Shown here in pieces: positions 6,858 to 14,015 of a stretch of DNA of 49,371 bases (its first letter is position 1; each line of letters starts with the position of its first letter). Under the pieces are notes generated by a model, which saw only the letters and a list, made by a program, of their open reading frames with translations, made no database searches and was not told where the DNA came from. The translations under genes and the position numbers were made by a program. This DNA is from Candidatus Tantalella remota. GTDB taxonomy: Bacteria > Omnitrophota > Gorgyraeia > Tantalellales > Tantalellaceae. The DNA is taken from NCBI GenBank assembly GCA_030765685.1, contig JAVCCB010000063.1, positions 1 to 49,371 of the forward strand. The letters are read 5' to 3'.

Positions 6858-6957
6858 GTACGTAGGTAGCAAATAATACCACTTATGTGTGAGGTAGAAT
6901 AAAGGAATAGCAGTCTTAGACCACAAGGTTAGAGATTAATGCCTTGTGGTTTTTTTT
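6858..6957 (+). ncRNA. Putative small RNA or leader upstream of the cold-shock gene
   Basis: The region is bounded by a consensus promoter and an intrinsic terminator and has no open reading frame of note, giving an RNA of about 100 bases. A small hairpin can form from TACC near 6887-6890 and GGTA near 6903-6906. I do not recognise a known riboswitch or RNA family. It may be a stand-alone small RNA, or an attenuated leader of the cold-shock gene at 7007. Confidence 0.55.
6920..6957 (+). terminator. Intrinsic terminator of the small RNA
   Basis: ACCACAAGG at 6920-6928 pairs perfectly with CCTTGTGGT at 6942-6950, followed by seven further T. Confidence 0.88.
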
Positions 6958-7006
6958 ATAACTACCGTATATTTGCTATAATTTTTGTAAAAAGGAGGTT
7001 AGGAAA

Positions 7007-7207
7007 ATGGTAAAAGGAACAGTAAAATGGTTCAATAACCAGAAGGGTTATGGATTTATTACTCCCGAGTCGGGCAATGACGTATTTTGTCATCACAGCG
7101 CGATACAGGGCGAAGGCTACAAGTCTTTAGAAGAAGGTCAGGCCGTTGAATTTGATATTCAGCAGGGTCAGAAGGGCGAAGAAGCTGTTAACGTAGTAAA
7201 GATGTAA
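7007..7207 (+). CDS. cspA: Cold-shock domain protein
   Basis: The 66-residue product is a single cold-shock domain, an OB-fold RNA chaperone of the cytoplasm. RNP1 (KGYGFI) is at about residues 13-18. RNP2 (DVFCHHSAI) is at about 25-33, with Cys where most family members have Val or Ala. A strong AAAGGAGGT ribosome binding site precedes the ATG, and TATAAT at 6977-6982 is a possible -10 box. The gene is flanked by a terminator on each side, so it is probably monocistronic unless the upstream terminator is read through. Confidence 0.95.
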   Translation: MVKGTVKWFNNQKGYGFITPESGNDVFCHHSAIQGEGYKSLEEGQAVEFDIQQGQKGEEAVNVVKM

Positions 7208-7217
7208 CGTTCAAACG

Positions 7218-7260
7218 AAAAAAAAGGCTCGATGGTGAAAATCATCGGGCTTTTTTTTTG
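7218..7260 (+). terminator. Terminator of the cold-shock gene
   Basis: The stem GCTCGATG with CATCGGGC (one G-U pair) is flanked by an A run on the left and nine T on the right. It starts about 10 bases after the stop codon. Confidence 0.9.
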
Positions 7261-7261
7261 T

Positions 7262-7352
7262 CTAAGCTAGATGCTGGATACTAGATTCTGGATCCTTGTT
7301 AAAGAACTAGCATTGAGCATCTAGCATCGAGTATCTGATTTGCGATCTGTGT
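7262..7352. repeat. Degenerate heptanucleotide array (13 units), palindromic
   Basis: Thirteen 7-base units in one register. The first five are AGATGCT/GGATACT types. The later ones (CATCTAG, CATCGAG, TATCTGA) read as their approximate complement, so the array can fold back on itself. Confidence 0.82.
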
Positions 7353-7367
7353 CCGACTAACCTCTTA

Positions 7368-7396
7368 TTTACAATTTCCCCGAACAACGCTACAAT
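7368..7396 (+). promoter_or_regulatory. Promoter for the 7425 gene
   Basis: TTTACA at 7368-7373 and TACAAT at 7391-7396 have 17-base spacing. The spacer resembles that of the msrAB promoter (AATTTCCCC here, AACTTACCC there), which hints at joint control. Confidence 0.68.
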
Positions 7397-7424
7397 ACAT
7401 TGAACATAAACACGGAGGTATTCT

Positions 7425-7640
7425 ATGTGCAAAGGCATTATATCAGCAGTACTCATACTTGGTATCCTGATGGCCTGTTCCACCGCTTTCGCGGATGACG
7501 AGTATATGACCGATTCCGGAGAGATAGGGGAAGTCTCTGATGGTGAGATAATGACCGATTCCGGACAGCTGGAAGAAGTCGGTGATGCCGGTGAGTATAT
7601 GACGGATTCTGGAGAGATCCGGGATACGTCTAGTTTATAG
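7425..7640 (+). CDS. Small exported acidic repeat protein
   Basis: The 71-residue product starts behind a CGGAGGT ribosome binding site. A signal peptide (about 1-23, AFA before DDE) is followed by a mature part of about 48 residues. It consists mainly of three copies of an acidic unit spaced 15-18 residues apart: EYMTDSGEI, EIMTDSGQL, EYMTDSGEI. The unit has no Cys and is strongly negative, so calcium or surface binding is possible but unproven. The gene has its own promoter and lies between two heptad arrays. No family recognised. Confidence 0.68.
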   Translation: MCKGIISAVLILGILMACSTAFADDEYMTDSGEIGEVSDGEIMTDSGQLEEVGDAGEYMTDSGEIRDTSSL

Positions 7641-7664
7641 TGTTGAAAGGATATTAGGAACATT

Positions 7665-7713
7665 GTGAGCTGTAAACGGTAAACAGTGAACAGAAACGAA
7701 TAACAGAAAGGAT
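7665..7713. repeat. Degenerate heptanucleotide array (7 units)
   Basis: Units such as GTAAACG and GTGAACA follow one another in register and run to within 7 bases of the ppiC start codon. Confidence 0.75.
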
Positions 7714-7719
7714 CACGAT

Positions 7720-8001
7720 ATGGCTAAAGCATCAGCTCGCCACATTCTGGTGGCATCAAAAGAGACCTGTGAAGAACTTAAGTCCCGCATTGAGTCGGGA
7801 GATGATTTTGCAAAGATAGCCGCTGAGCATTCCCAGTGTCCGTCGGGCAAAGAGGGAGGCGCTCTCGGAGAGTTTTCTCCCGGACAAATGGTGTCGGAAT
7901 TTGACCAGGTAGTTTTCAGCGCGGAAGTCGGGAAGGTCCACGGCCCTGTAAAAACGGATTTTGGTTATCATCTTATAGAGATCACGGATAGGGCAGATTA
8001 G
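7720..8001 (+). CDS. ppiC: Parvulin-type peptidyl-prolyl isomerase
   Basis: The 93-residue product is one parvulin domain, which catalyses cis-trans isomerisation of prolyl bonds. Family motifs are present: ARHILV near the N-terminus, GDDFAKIAAEHSQCPS, GGALGEFSPGQMVSEFD in the centre and FGYHLIEI at the end. There is no signal peptide, so it should act in the cytoplasm, like E. coli PpiC. A GAAAGGA stretch lies upstream of the ATG within the tail of a heptad array. A second array starts right at the stop codon. Confidence 0.94.
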   Translation: MAKASARHILVASKETCEELKSRIESGDDFAKIAAEHSQCPSGKEGGALGEFSPGQMVSEFDQVVFSAEVGKVHGPVKTDFGYHLIEITDRAD

Positions 8002-8106
8002 GTCTTAGGTCTTGGGTGTTAGGACGCAACCCAAGACCCAATACCAAGGAGCCAAGACTTGGTCCTGATATCTGAGATCTACGATCTGTGATCTGTCATC
8101 TGTATT
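8002..8106. repeat. Degenerate heptanucleotide array (15 units), partly palindromic
   Basis: Fifteen 7-base units in unbroken register start at the base after the ppiC stop. The unit family changes at least three times: a GTCTTGG type, then its complement CCCAAGA, then a CTGTGAT type. GTCTTGGGT at 8009-8017 and ACCCAAGAC at 8029-8037 are perfect inverted copies. Confidence 0.88.
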
Positions 8107-8113
8107 TTTTTTG

Positions 8114-8142
8114 TTTCCAAAAACATAAAACTTGTGTAGAAT
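8114..8142 (+). promoter_or_regulatory. Possible promoter giving a leaderless message
   Basis: TTTCCA at 8114-8119 and TAGAAT at 8137-8142 have 17-base spacing. Transcription would begin at about 8149, the first base of the next start codon, and no ribosome binding site is present. Confidence 0.4.
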
Positions 8143-8148
8143 AACAAC

Positions 8149-8685
8149 ATGATACCTTTTATAAATCTGCCAGTAAAGATAGTAAAGCTTTTTACCGCGA
8201 ATGTATCCGAAAGCGAAGTCGCCGCGGGTGTATGTATGGGTCTTTTTCTCGGATTCATACCTCTTAACGGTCCCATGGCGATAATGCTTTTCGCGCTGTT
8301 CTTCCTTTTTAAGATAAACAGGCTCGCCACGATGCTTGTCCTGCCTTTCTTCAAATTGTTATATATCCTCGGAGTGAGCGTTCTCGCCGATAAGATAGGT
8401 GGTGTGCTCCTCATAGACATGAAGTTCCTTGCTATCTTGTGGAATTTTCTTACGTCGTTGCCGATCGTCGCGTATCTTGATCTGGGCAATACGCTGGTAA
8501 CGGGAGGACTTACCATTTCAATAATATTGACCGTGCCGGTATACATAGGTGCTAAAAAAGGTATCGTTGTTCTCAGGGAAAAGTATTTCGACAGGATAAA
8601 GAATTCGGCCTTTGTAAAAGGGTTTTTAAAAATGCCGATCATCAGTCAAATAGTAGCGTTTGTCGGAAAGGTTAACCAGAGCTAA
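8149..8685 (+). CDS. TIGR03546-like conserved membrane protein
   Basis: The 178-residue protein has several hydrophobic segments (about 22-40, 42-58, 62-85, 95-110, 115-138) and the DUF2062-like features of the TIGR03546 group (GVCMGLFLGFIPLNGP near residues 27-42). Members are uncharacterised membrane proteins. They are usually encoded directly upstream of a TIGR03545-type protein, as here (next start 2 bases after the stop). No ribosome binding site is seen before the ATG; a leaderless start is possible. I infer that the two proteins work together in the envelope. Confidence 0.75.
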   Translation: MIPFINLPVKIVKLFTANVSESEVAAGVCMGLFLGFIPLNGPMAIMLFALFFLFKINRLATMLVLPFFKLLYILGVSVLADKIGGVLLIDMKFLAILWNFLTSLPIVAYLDLGNTLVTGGLTISIILTVPVYIGAKKGIVVLREKYFDRIKNSAFVKGFLKMPIISQIVAFVGKVNQS

Positions 8686-8687
8686 AA

Positions 8688-10031
8688 ATGAAAGTTATAA
8701 ATACTAAAGGAATAATTATTTTTGTAGCAATACTGCTGGTGTTCCAGTTCGCGGTAGGTATGGTAATATCGCCCCTGGTCGGTAAGGCAATCGTTACCGC
8801 GCTTAACAAGACGGTAGATACCAAGATCACCGTGGGAAGCGTTAACGTGTGGCCGCTGACACTGGGCGTATCGATGAAGGATCTTAAGGTGTTCGACCCG
8901 GATAACCAGGACCAGAGGATGGTCGGAGTGAAGAAGGCGTCGATGCGTATAAGCCTTTGGGGACTTCTCTGCAAGAGGCTCACTATCTCAAGTATAGGCC
9001 TTTACGGGGCGGACATAACTCTCCGGGGCGAACCTGATGGCAGCTTTAATATCCAGAAAATAGTGAAACCTTCTGAAGCGGAAGGGGCGGCGGCTAAAAA
9101 AGGTTCCGTCTTCGACCGTTTCAAAAAAGGGCAGGACTGGTTTTCCCGTATTTACGATATGGTCAAGAACAGATCAGAGAAGGATAAAGAGGAAGAGGCC
9201 GAAGATAAAAAGGCCCCCAAGCCCGCGATCCAGACTAAGGTAATTGAGTTGCCCCGAGGCAGACGTGTCTTGTTCGAAGCCACAAAGGGAGGTTACCTTT
9301 TCGAGATACGGAGCCTTGTGGTGAAGGACGCTCGAATCAAACTGGAGGCGCAGGGAGGCAGGTCTATTACAATAGAGAAGGCGAATATCAGCCTCAAAGG
9401 GCTTGGAGTAGATCCGGTCAAGGGCGCCAGGATAAACGCTATCGGAGTAAAAGGCCGACTTGTAAGTGAAGACAACCCGGCCGGTGATTTTTCACTGTCA
9501 TACACCTACAGCGAAAATAGGGGAAGTGATAATGTTGATATAGATCTATCCGCCAGGAAAGTGGATCTAGCGGCGATGTCGTTCATATATGAGGATTCGC
9601 TCCCTGTCGACGTAAAGAAGGGGCTTTTGACAATAAGATCAAGGACGTCCATAAGGGGAGAGGATCTTAACTCGAAGAACGCCCTAACCCTCACAGGCCA
9701 GGAGCTGGCACCAGGTTCCGGCGGGGTCAGTCCGTTCAGCATAGTTCCGATGCCGATGCTGTGTAATGCTATGAACCAGGTGGATCCCCTGAAACTTGAT
9801 TTTACTATTACCGGAACTCTTGACGATCCGCAGTTCGGGGGATTCCAGGATTCTCTTATGAACATAATTAAACCGTACATAGGCAATATAGCCGAACAGC
9901 AGGGTAAAAAACTTATGGACGGGTTCCTCAAGAAAGAGACTGGTACCTCGGGCGCCGCAGCCGCGGAAGATGAGAATACCGCCAACCAGACAGTCGATGC
10001 CATCAAATCACTTTTCAAGAAAGACGAATAA
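8688..10031 (+). CDS. TIGR03545/AsmA-like envelope protein
   Basis: The 447-residue product has one N-terminal membrane anchor (about residues 9-27) and a large extracytoplasmic part. The region from about 35 to 130 (VDTKITVGSVNVWPLTLGVS, then LTISSIGLYGADITL) has the beta-rich pattern of AsmA/DUF748-type proteins, now thought to form lipid-transport bridges. A charged, low-complexity segment at about 135-180 is probably a linker. Another beta-rich domain with PMLCNAMNQVDPLKLDFTITG lies near 345-385. It is shorter than typical TIGR03545 proteins. It is coupled to the upstream membrane protein; the pair may form a membrane complex. Confidence 0.68.
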   Translation: MKVINTKGIIIFVAILLVFQFAVGMVISPLVGKAIVTALNKTVDTKITVGSVNVWPLTLGVSMKDLKVFDPDNQDQRMVGVKKASMRISLWGLLCKRLTISSIGLYGADITLRGEPDGSFNIQKIVKPSEAEGAAAKKGSVFDRFKKGQDWFSRIYDMVKNRSEKDKEEEAEDKKAPKPAIQTKVIELPRGRRVLFEATKGGYLFEIRSLVVKDARIKLEAQGGRSITIEKANISLKGLGVDPVKGARINAIGVKGRLVSEDNPAGDFSLSYTYSENRGSDNVDIDLSARKVDLAAMSFIYEDSLPVDVKKGLLTIRSRTSIRGEDLNSKNALTLTGQELAPGSGGVSPFSIVPMPMLCNAMNQVDPLKLDFTITGTLDDPQFGGFQDSLMNIIKPYIGNIAEQQGKKLMDGFLKKETGTSGAAAAEDENTANQTVDAIKSLFKKDE

Positions 10032-10080
10032 GTCCTCTCCAATTTGGTGGGCCCTAACCAGCGGCCTAAAACAAGCTCTT

Positions 10081-10199
10081 AAATGACAAATGTCAAAATT
10101 CAAATGACAAATGAAATCCAAATGTCAAAATCCTAAATAGCTACTTTGGGTTTTGGATTTTGAGCTTCCTTTGGGTTTTGGGCTTAGGATTTTGGATTT
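10081..10199. repeat. Degenerate heptanucleotide array (17 units), palindromic
   Basis: This is one of the longest arrays: 119 bases that divide into seventeen 7-base units in one register. The left half uses AAATGAC-like units and the right half TTTTGGA-like units, approximately their complement. AAAATCCTAA at 10127-10136 is inverted at 10184-10193. The gap 10032-10391 otherwise holds only the promoter and leader of the next gene. Confidence 0.88.
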
Positions 10200-10266
10200 C
10201 CAGTTAAGGTGTAACCCCAAAAGCAAGCACTACATTACCCTAACACGCCAATTTACCTCATAACCA

Positions 10267-10294
10267 TTGACAAAAGGGGCTAGATTAATATAAT
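10267..10294 (+). promoter_or_regulatory. Consensus promoter for the EF-G-like gene
   Basis: TTGACA at 10267-10272 and TATAAT at 10289-10294 are separated by 16 bases. The leader of about 90 bases can form a CCATATT/AATATGG hairpin near 10297-10316 before the GAAGGAGGT ribosome binding site. Confidence 0.82.
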
Positions 10295-10391
10295 AACCAT
10301 ATTGTATTAAATATGGCTTTCCTTAGCTGTCTTCACAAGACAATGAAAACCACGGACTAAAAATTCCGCAATTTCAAGAAGGAGGTATCAA

Positions 10392-12452
10392 GTGGCCGGT
10401 ACGACGAAAGATATCCGAAATGTAGTATTATTATCCCATTCAGGGTGTGGCAAGACCACCCTATGCGAGAATCTCCTGTTCAAAGGAGGAACAATATCCA
10501 AAAAAGGCAGCGTAGATGCCGGGACGAGCGTCTCGGACTACAGTTCCGATGAAAAGGAACGTAAAAATTCCATAAACCTTTCAGTGTCTTCTTATGAAGC
10601 TGACGGCGTAAAGGTCAATGTTCTTGATGCGCCGGGGTTCCTTGACTATATAGGCGAAGTTGCTGCCGGAGTCAACGCGGCCGATGCCGCTATTATGGTG
10701 GTGGATGCCGTGAGCGGCGTACAGGTCGGGACTACCAAGTTCTGGAAACTGGCGCAGGAAGCGTCCCTTCCGGGCATTATCATCGTAAATAAGATGGACA
10801 AGGATAACGCCAATTTTGTAAAAGTTCTTGAAGGGATCAAAAAAAGTCTCGGTAAGAACTGCATTACCCTTTGTTATCCAAACGGAAAAGGTGTGGCTTT
10901 TACCGGCGTTGCTAATCTTCTTACACAGGAGGGCCTCGATAAGCTTGAGGGGGACGCCAAGTCCGAAGCTGACAGTCTTTCCGGAGAGATGATAGAAGGT
11001 GTGGCTGAATCAGACGATGCTCTTCTTGAAAAGTATCTGGAGGAAGGCGAACTTTCTCCGGAGGAACTCAATAAGGCTTTCAGAGCCGGTGTTATCTCAG
11101 GTAAGATCATCCCTGTTATTGCCGCTTCGATGGAAAAGGGCATAGGCGTGGACGAGATAATGTCTGTAATAAAGAGCTACATGCCTTCTCCCGAGGATCG
11201 TCCGGCTATTGAAGCGGAAGTGCCGGGTGCCGAAGGCGACGCGGCGATGAAAGAAGTGGAACCGAAAAGTGACGGTACGTTTTCCGCGCAGGTATTTAAG
11301 ACTATCTCGGATCCTTACGCGGGGCAGATAACCATGTTTCGCGTTCGCTCGGGAAAGGCTTCTACGAACCTAGCGTTCAAGAACACCTCGACCGGGACTC
11401 CCGAGAAGTTCGGTCCACTGTTCTACATGAAAGGCAAAGACCAGATACCTGTAGATTCGGTCATAGCCGGAGATATCGTATCTGTGGCTAAACTTAAGAA
11501 TACCAATACAGGGGACACGCTCTCCGATGATAAGGCCCGGGTAAAGTTCAAAAATGTTAAATTCCCGGAACCTGCCATAAGTTTTTCGATAACTCCCAAA
11601 AGCCGCTCAGACGAAGATAAAATATCGGGTGTTCTCGCAAAACTTGTAGCGGAGGACCCGACGTTCCAGATGCTGCTTGATGAACAGACCCACGAACTGG
11701 TCGTCTCAGGTATGGGTGAGATGCACCTTAAGACGATGCTCAACAGGATGAAGACCAGATACGGGGTAGAGGTTGAGATCGGGACCCCGAAGGTGGCTTA
11801 CAAAGAGACAATTACTGCTAACGGTGACGCTAAGTACAGGCATAAAAAACAGTCGGGAGGCGCCGGACAGTTTGCGGAAGTGTGGATGAGAATAGAGCCG
11901 ATGGAGCGTGGCGAAGGGTTTGAGTTCGTCGATGAGGTCGTCGGTGGAGCTATACCGAAACAGCTGATAGGAAGCTGCGAGAAGGGGATACTGAGCGCGC
12001 TTAAGTCAGGGAAAATAGCTGGATATCCCGTTGTGGACGTAAAAGTTATTGTTTATGACGGTAAGACGCATCCGGTAGATTCCAAGGATATAGCGTTTCA
12101 GATCGCCGCGGCGCACGCGTTCAGCGAATCTTTCGAAAAAGCGAAACCAACGCTTCTCGAACCGGTAATGCATGTGGAACTCACCGTTCCGGAAGAGAAC
12201 ATGGGAGATATCACAGGGTCCTTAAGTTCACGCCGGGGAAGAGTGCAGGGTATGGATACTGAAGGCGGCATGCAGGTCGTCAAAGCGCAGATACCGCTCG
12301 AAGAGATGTACAAATATGCTAATGAGCTCAAGTCCCTGACCGCCGGGAGAGCCACTTACACTATGACGTTCTCTCATTATGATCCGGTCCCAGGTAACGT
12401 GGCCCAGAAAATAATCGCCGCAAACAAGAAAGATCATAAGGAAGAAGAATAA
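10392..12452 (+). CDS. fusA: Elongation factor G-like GTPase (EF-G2 type)
   Basis: The 686-residue protein has the full EF-G layout: a GTP-binding domain, domain II, and domains III-V through the C-terminal SHYDPVPGNVAQ. G1 reads SHSGCGKTT (about 15-23) and G3 DAPGF (79-83), instead of the AHIDAGKTT and DTPGH of canonical EF-G. G4 is NKMD (133-136). These changes place it with EF-G-like paralogs (EF-G2 group), whose role in translocation, recycling or stress is less certain. The domain IV tip has SGGAGQFAEV. The GTG start is set by the GAAGGAGGT site. A separate canonical EF-G is expected elsewhere in the genome. Confidence 0.9.
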   Translation: MAGTTKDIRNVVLLSHSGCGKTTLCENLLFKGGTISKKGSVDAGTSVSDYSSDEKERKNSINLSVSSYEADGVKVNVLDAPGFLDYIGEVAAGVNAADAAIMVVDAVSGVQVGTTKFWKLAQEASLPGIIIVNKMDKDNANFVKVLEGIKKSLGKNCITLCYPNGKGVAFTGVANLLTQEGLDKLEGDAKSEADSLSGEMIEGVAESDDALLEKYLEEGELSPEELNKAFRAGVISGKIIPVIAASMEKGIGVDEIMSVIKSYMPSPEDRPAIEAEVPGAEGDAAMKEVEPKSDGTFSAQVFKTISDPYAGQITMFRVRSGKASTNLAFKNTSTGTPEKFGPLFYMKGKDQIPVDSVIAGDIVSVAKLKNTNTGDTLSDDKARVKFKNVKFPEPAISFSITPKSRSDEDKISGVLAKLVAEDPTFQMLLDEQTHELVVSGMGEMHLKTMLNRMKTRYGVEVEIGTPKVAYKETITANGDAKYRHKKQSGGAGQFAEVWMRIEPMERGEGFEFVDEVVGGAIPKQLIGSCEKGILSALKSGKIAGYPVVDVKVIVYDGKTHPVDSKDIAFQIAAAHAFSESFEKAKPTLLEPVMHVELTVPEENMGDITGSLSSRRGRVQGMDTEGGMQVVKAQIPLEEMYKYANELKSLTAGRATYTMTFSHYDPVPGNVAQKIIAANKKDHKEEE

Positions 12453-12455
12453 TAC

Positions 12456-12539
12456 AGTTAGTAGTTAGTAGTTGGTAGTTAGTAGAGTTCATGATCCAAA
12501 CTATGAACAACCAACTACGAACTACCAACTAACGATGTG
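12456..12539. repeat. Degenerate heptanucleotide array (12 units), palindromic
   Basis: Twelve 7-base units start three bases after the stop codon. AGTTAGT/AGTTGGT units on the left become CAACTAC/GAACTAC units on the right. AGTTGGTAGTT at 12470-12480 is perfectly inverted at 12520-12530. Confidence 0.88.
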
Positions 12540-12558
12540 AGTAGAGGAGGCACCAAAG

Positions 12559-13323
12559 ATGTCCGGACATTCCAAATGGGCGAGTATCAAACATAAAAAG
12601 GGAGCGCTTGACGCGAAGCGCGGAAAGATATTTACAAAGATCACACGCGAGATCACAGTAGCGGCGAGAGAAGGCGGCGGCGATCCCGATGCTAACGCGC
12701 GTCTCAGGCTTGCTATACAAAAAGCCAGAGAAGCTAACATGCCGGCGGATAATATTGAACGCGGCATAAAAAAGGGTACGGGAGAGCTCGAAGGAGTATC
12801 CTACGACAATGTTTCTTTCGAAGGGTATGCTATAGGCGGTGTTGCTGTGATAGTGGAAAGGCTTAGTGATAATAAGAACAGGACAACAAGCGAGGTCCGG
12901 GCTATTTTCACCAAGCGCGGCGGCAATATGGCCGGCGCGGGGTCAGTAGCGTTCCAGTTCGATAAAAAAGGCGTTTTTATGGTAAAGAAGGAAGATTCCG
13001 CTGAGGAAGAGCTTCTGGACATAGCATTGGAAGCCGGCGCGGAAGACCTGACATCCGACGAGGATTTTTTTCAGATAACCTGCGCGCCGCATGATTTTGA
13101 CAAAGTCCGCACGGGGCTTACGGAAAAGAACGTAAAGATCGAATCGGGAGAACTCAGCATGGTTCCCAAAAACACCATGAAGGTCGATGACCTGGAAAGC
13201 GCTAAAAAGATCATGGCACTCGTGGAAGACCTTGAAGACAACGACGACATACAGAACGTATATACCAATTTTGATATTCCGGACGAGATCTTAAAACAGA
13301 TCGAAGCGGAAGCCAGTTCATAG
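12559..13323 (+). CDS. yebC: YebC/PmpR family protein
   Basis: The 254-residue product matches YebC (TACO1) over its length, with the GHSKWASIKHKK start, the RLAIQKAREANMPADNIERGI helix region and the GAGSVAFQF strand. YebC-type proteins were long annotated as transcription regulators. More recent work on the family describes ribosome-associated factors that relieve stalling at proline stretches. The frequent neighbour in many phyla is the ruvC-ruvA-ruvB group, as here. An AGAGGAGG ribosome binding site precedes the ATG. The last codons and the stop lie inside the next heptad array. Confidence 0.95.
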   Translation: MSGHSKWASIKHKKGALDAKRGKIFTKITREITVAAREGGGDPDANARLRLAIQKAREANMPADNIERGIKKGTGELEGVSYDNVSFEGYAIGGVAVIVERLSDNKNRTTSEVRAIFTKRGGNMAGAGSVAFQFDKKGVFMVKKEDSAEEELLDIALEAGAEDLTSDEDFFQITCAPHDFDKVRTGLTEKNVKIESGELSMVPKNTMKVDDLESAKKIMALVEDLEDNDDIQNVYTNFDIPDEILKQIEAEASS

Positions 13324-13377
13324 TTCACAGTTCATTGACTCAGGACAACGAATGACGGACTATAAACAATGAACACA
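13315..13377. repeat. Heptanucleotide array spanning the yebC stop and ruvC start
   Basis: Nine 7-base units in register run from the last codons of yebC, through the whole 45-base gap, into the first codons of ruvC. GTTCATTG at 13330-13337 is perfectly inverted as CAATGAAC at 13367-13374, which contains the ruvC start codon. A hairpin could therefore mask that start. Confidence 0.78.
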
Positions 13378-13872
13378 AATATGCTCATACTCGGTATCGA
13401 CCCAGGACTTCGTAGGACGGGATACGGACTTATAGAGTCCGACGGTCCCGACCGCATGAAACTAGTGGAAGGGGGAGTCATTAAGACCTCCGCGCAGGAA
13501 GGAATATCGCGACGTCTCAAGGATATCTACAGCAACCTTACGGATATCATCAAAGAACATCATCCGGACGTGCTTGTCCTGGAAAAAATATATTCGCATT
13601 ATAAACATCCGATGACTTCCATACTTATGGGGCATGCGAGAGGTGTCATATGCCTGGCATGTGGAGTTAACGGAGTGGAGCTGGTAAATTACGCGGCGAC
13701 GCGCATCAAAAAAGCGGTCACAGGTAACGGGCATGCGGGCAAACATCAGGTCCAAAACATGGTGAAAGAGTTACTGGGGCTTAATACTGTCCCAAAACCG
13801 GCCGATGTCGGGGACGCGCTGGCGATGGCGATCAGTTACGTATACATAGAGGGTATTAAAAAGCCGAGTTAG
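13369..13872 (+). CDS. ruvC: Holliday junction resolvase RuvC
   Basis: RuvC cuts four-way DNA junctions as part of the RuvABC complex. The 167-residue product has the four acidic active-site residues of the RNase H-like fold: Asp11 (GIDPGL), Glu72 (LVLEKIY), and Asp146 and Asp149 (PADVGDALA). Length is normal. The ATG at 13369 has no clear ribosome binding site; the upstream sequence is a heptad array that can pair with the start codon region. An in-frame ATG at 13381 would remove the first four residues and is possible. Confidence 0.95.
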   Translation: MNTNMLILGIDPGLRRTGYGLIESDGPDRMKLVEGGVIKTSAQEGISRRLKDIYSNLTDIIKEHHPDVLVLEKIYSHYKHPMTSILMGHARGVICLACGVNGVELVNYAATRIKKAVTGNGHAGKHQVQNMVKELLGLNTVPKPADVGDALAMAISYVYIEGIKKPS

Positions 13873-13926
13873 ATGCTTCCGCCGTCGCCGAATTACTCAT
13901 ATGTTATTGGGCTATGGCGGACAGGC

Positions 13927-13989
13927 GATGCTGGATTCTAGATTATCGTAAGAGCTTTTACGAGTATCCAGAATCTAGTATCTAGAATC
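13927..13989. repeat. Degenerate heptanucleotide array (9 units), palindromic
   Basis: Nine units of GATTCTA/TAGAATC type share one register between ruvC and ruvA. GATTCTAGAT at 13934-13943 is inverted at 13980-13989, with an inner TCGTAA/TTACGA pair, so the whole stretch folds into one hairpin. Confidence 0.85.
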
Positions 13990-14015
13990 AAAAATAGCGT
14001 TTGCCGAGGAGAAAT

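Noticed and set aside
10392-12452. Ribosomal protection protein (TetM-like) for tetracycline resistance
   Set aside because: The G1 and domain IV features fit EF-G-like paralogs; no specific TetM tip motif or resistance context is seen.
13881-13926. Terminator after ruvC from GC-rich inverted bases
   Set aside because: The pairing is short and imperfect and there is no T run; the following heptad hairpin explains the structure better.
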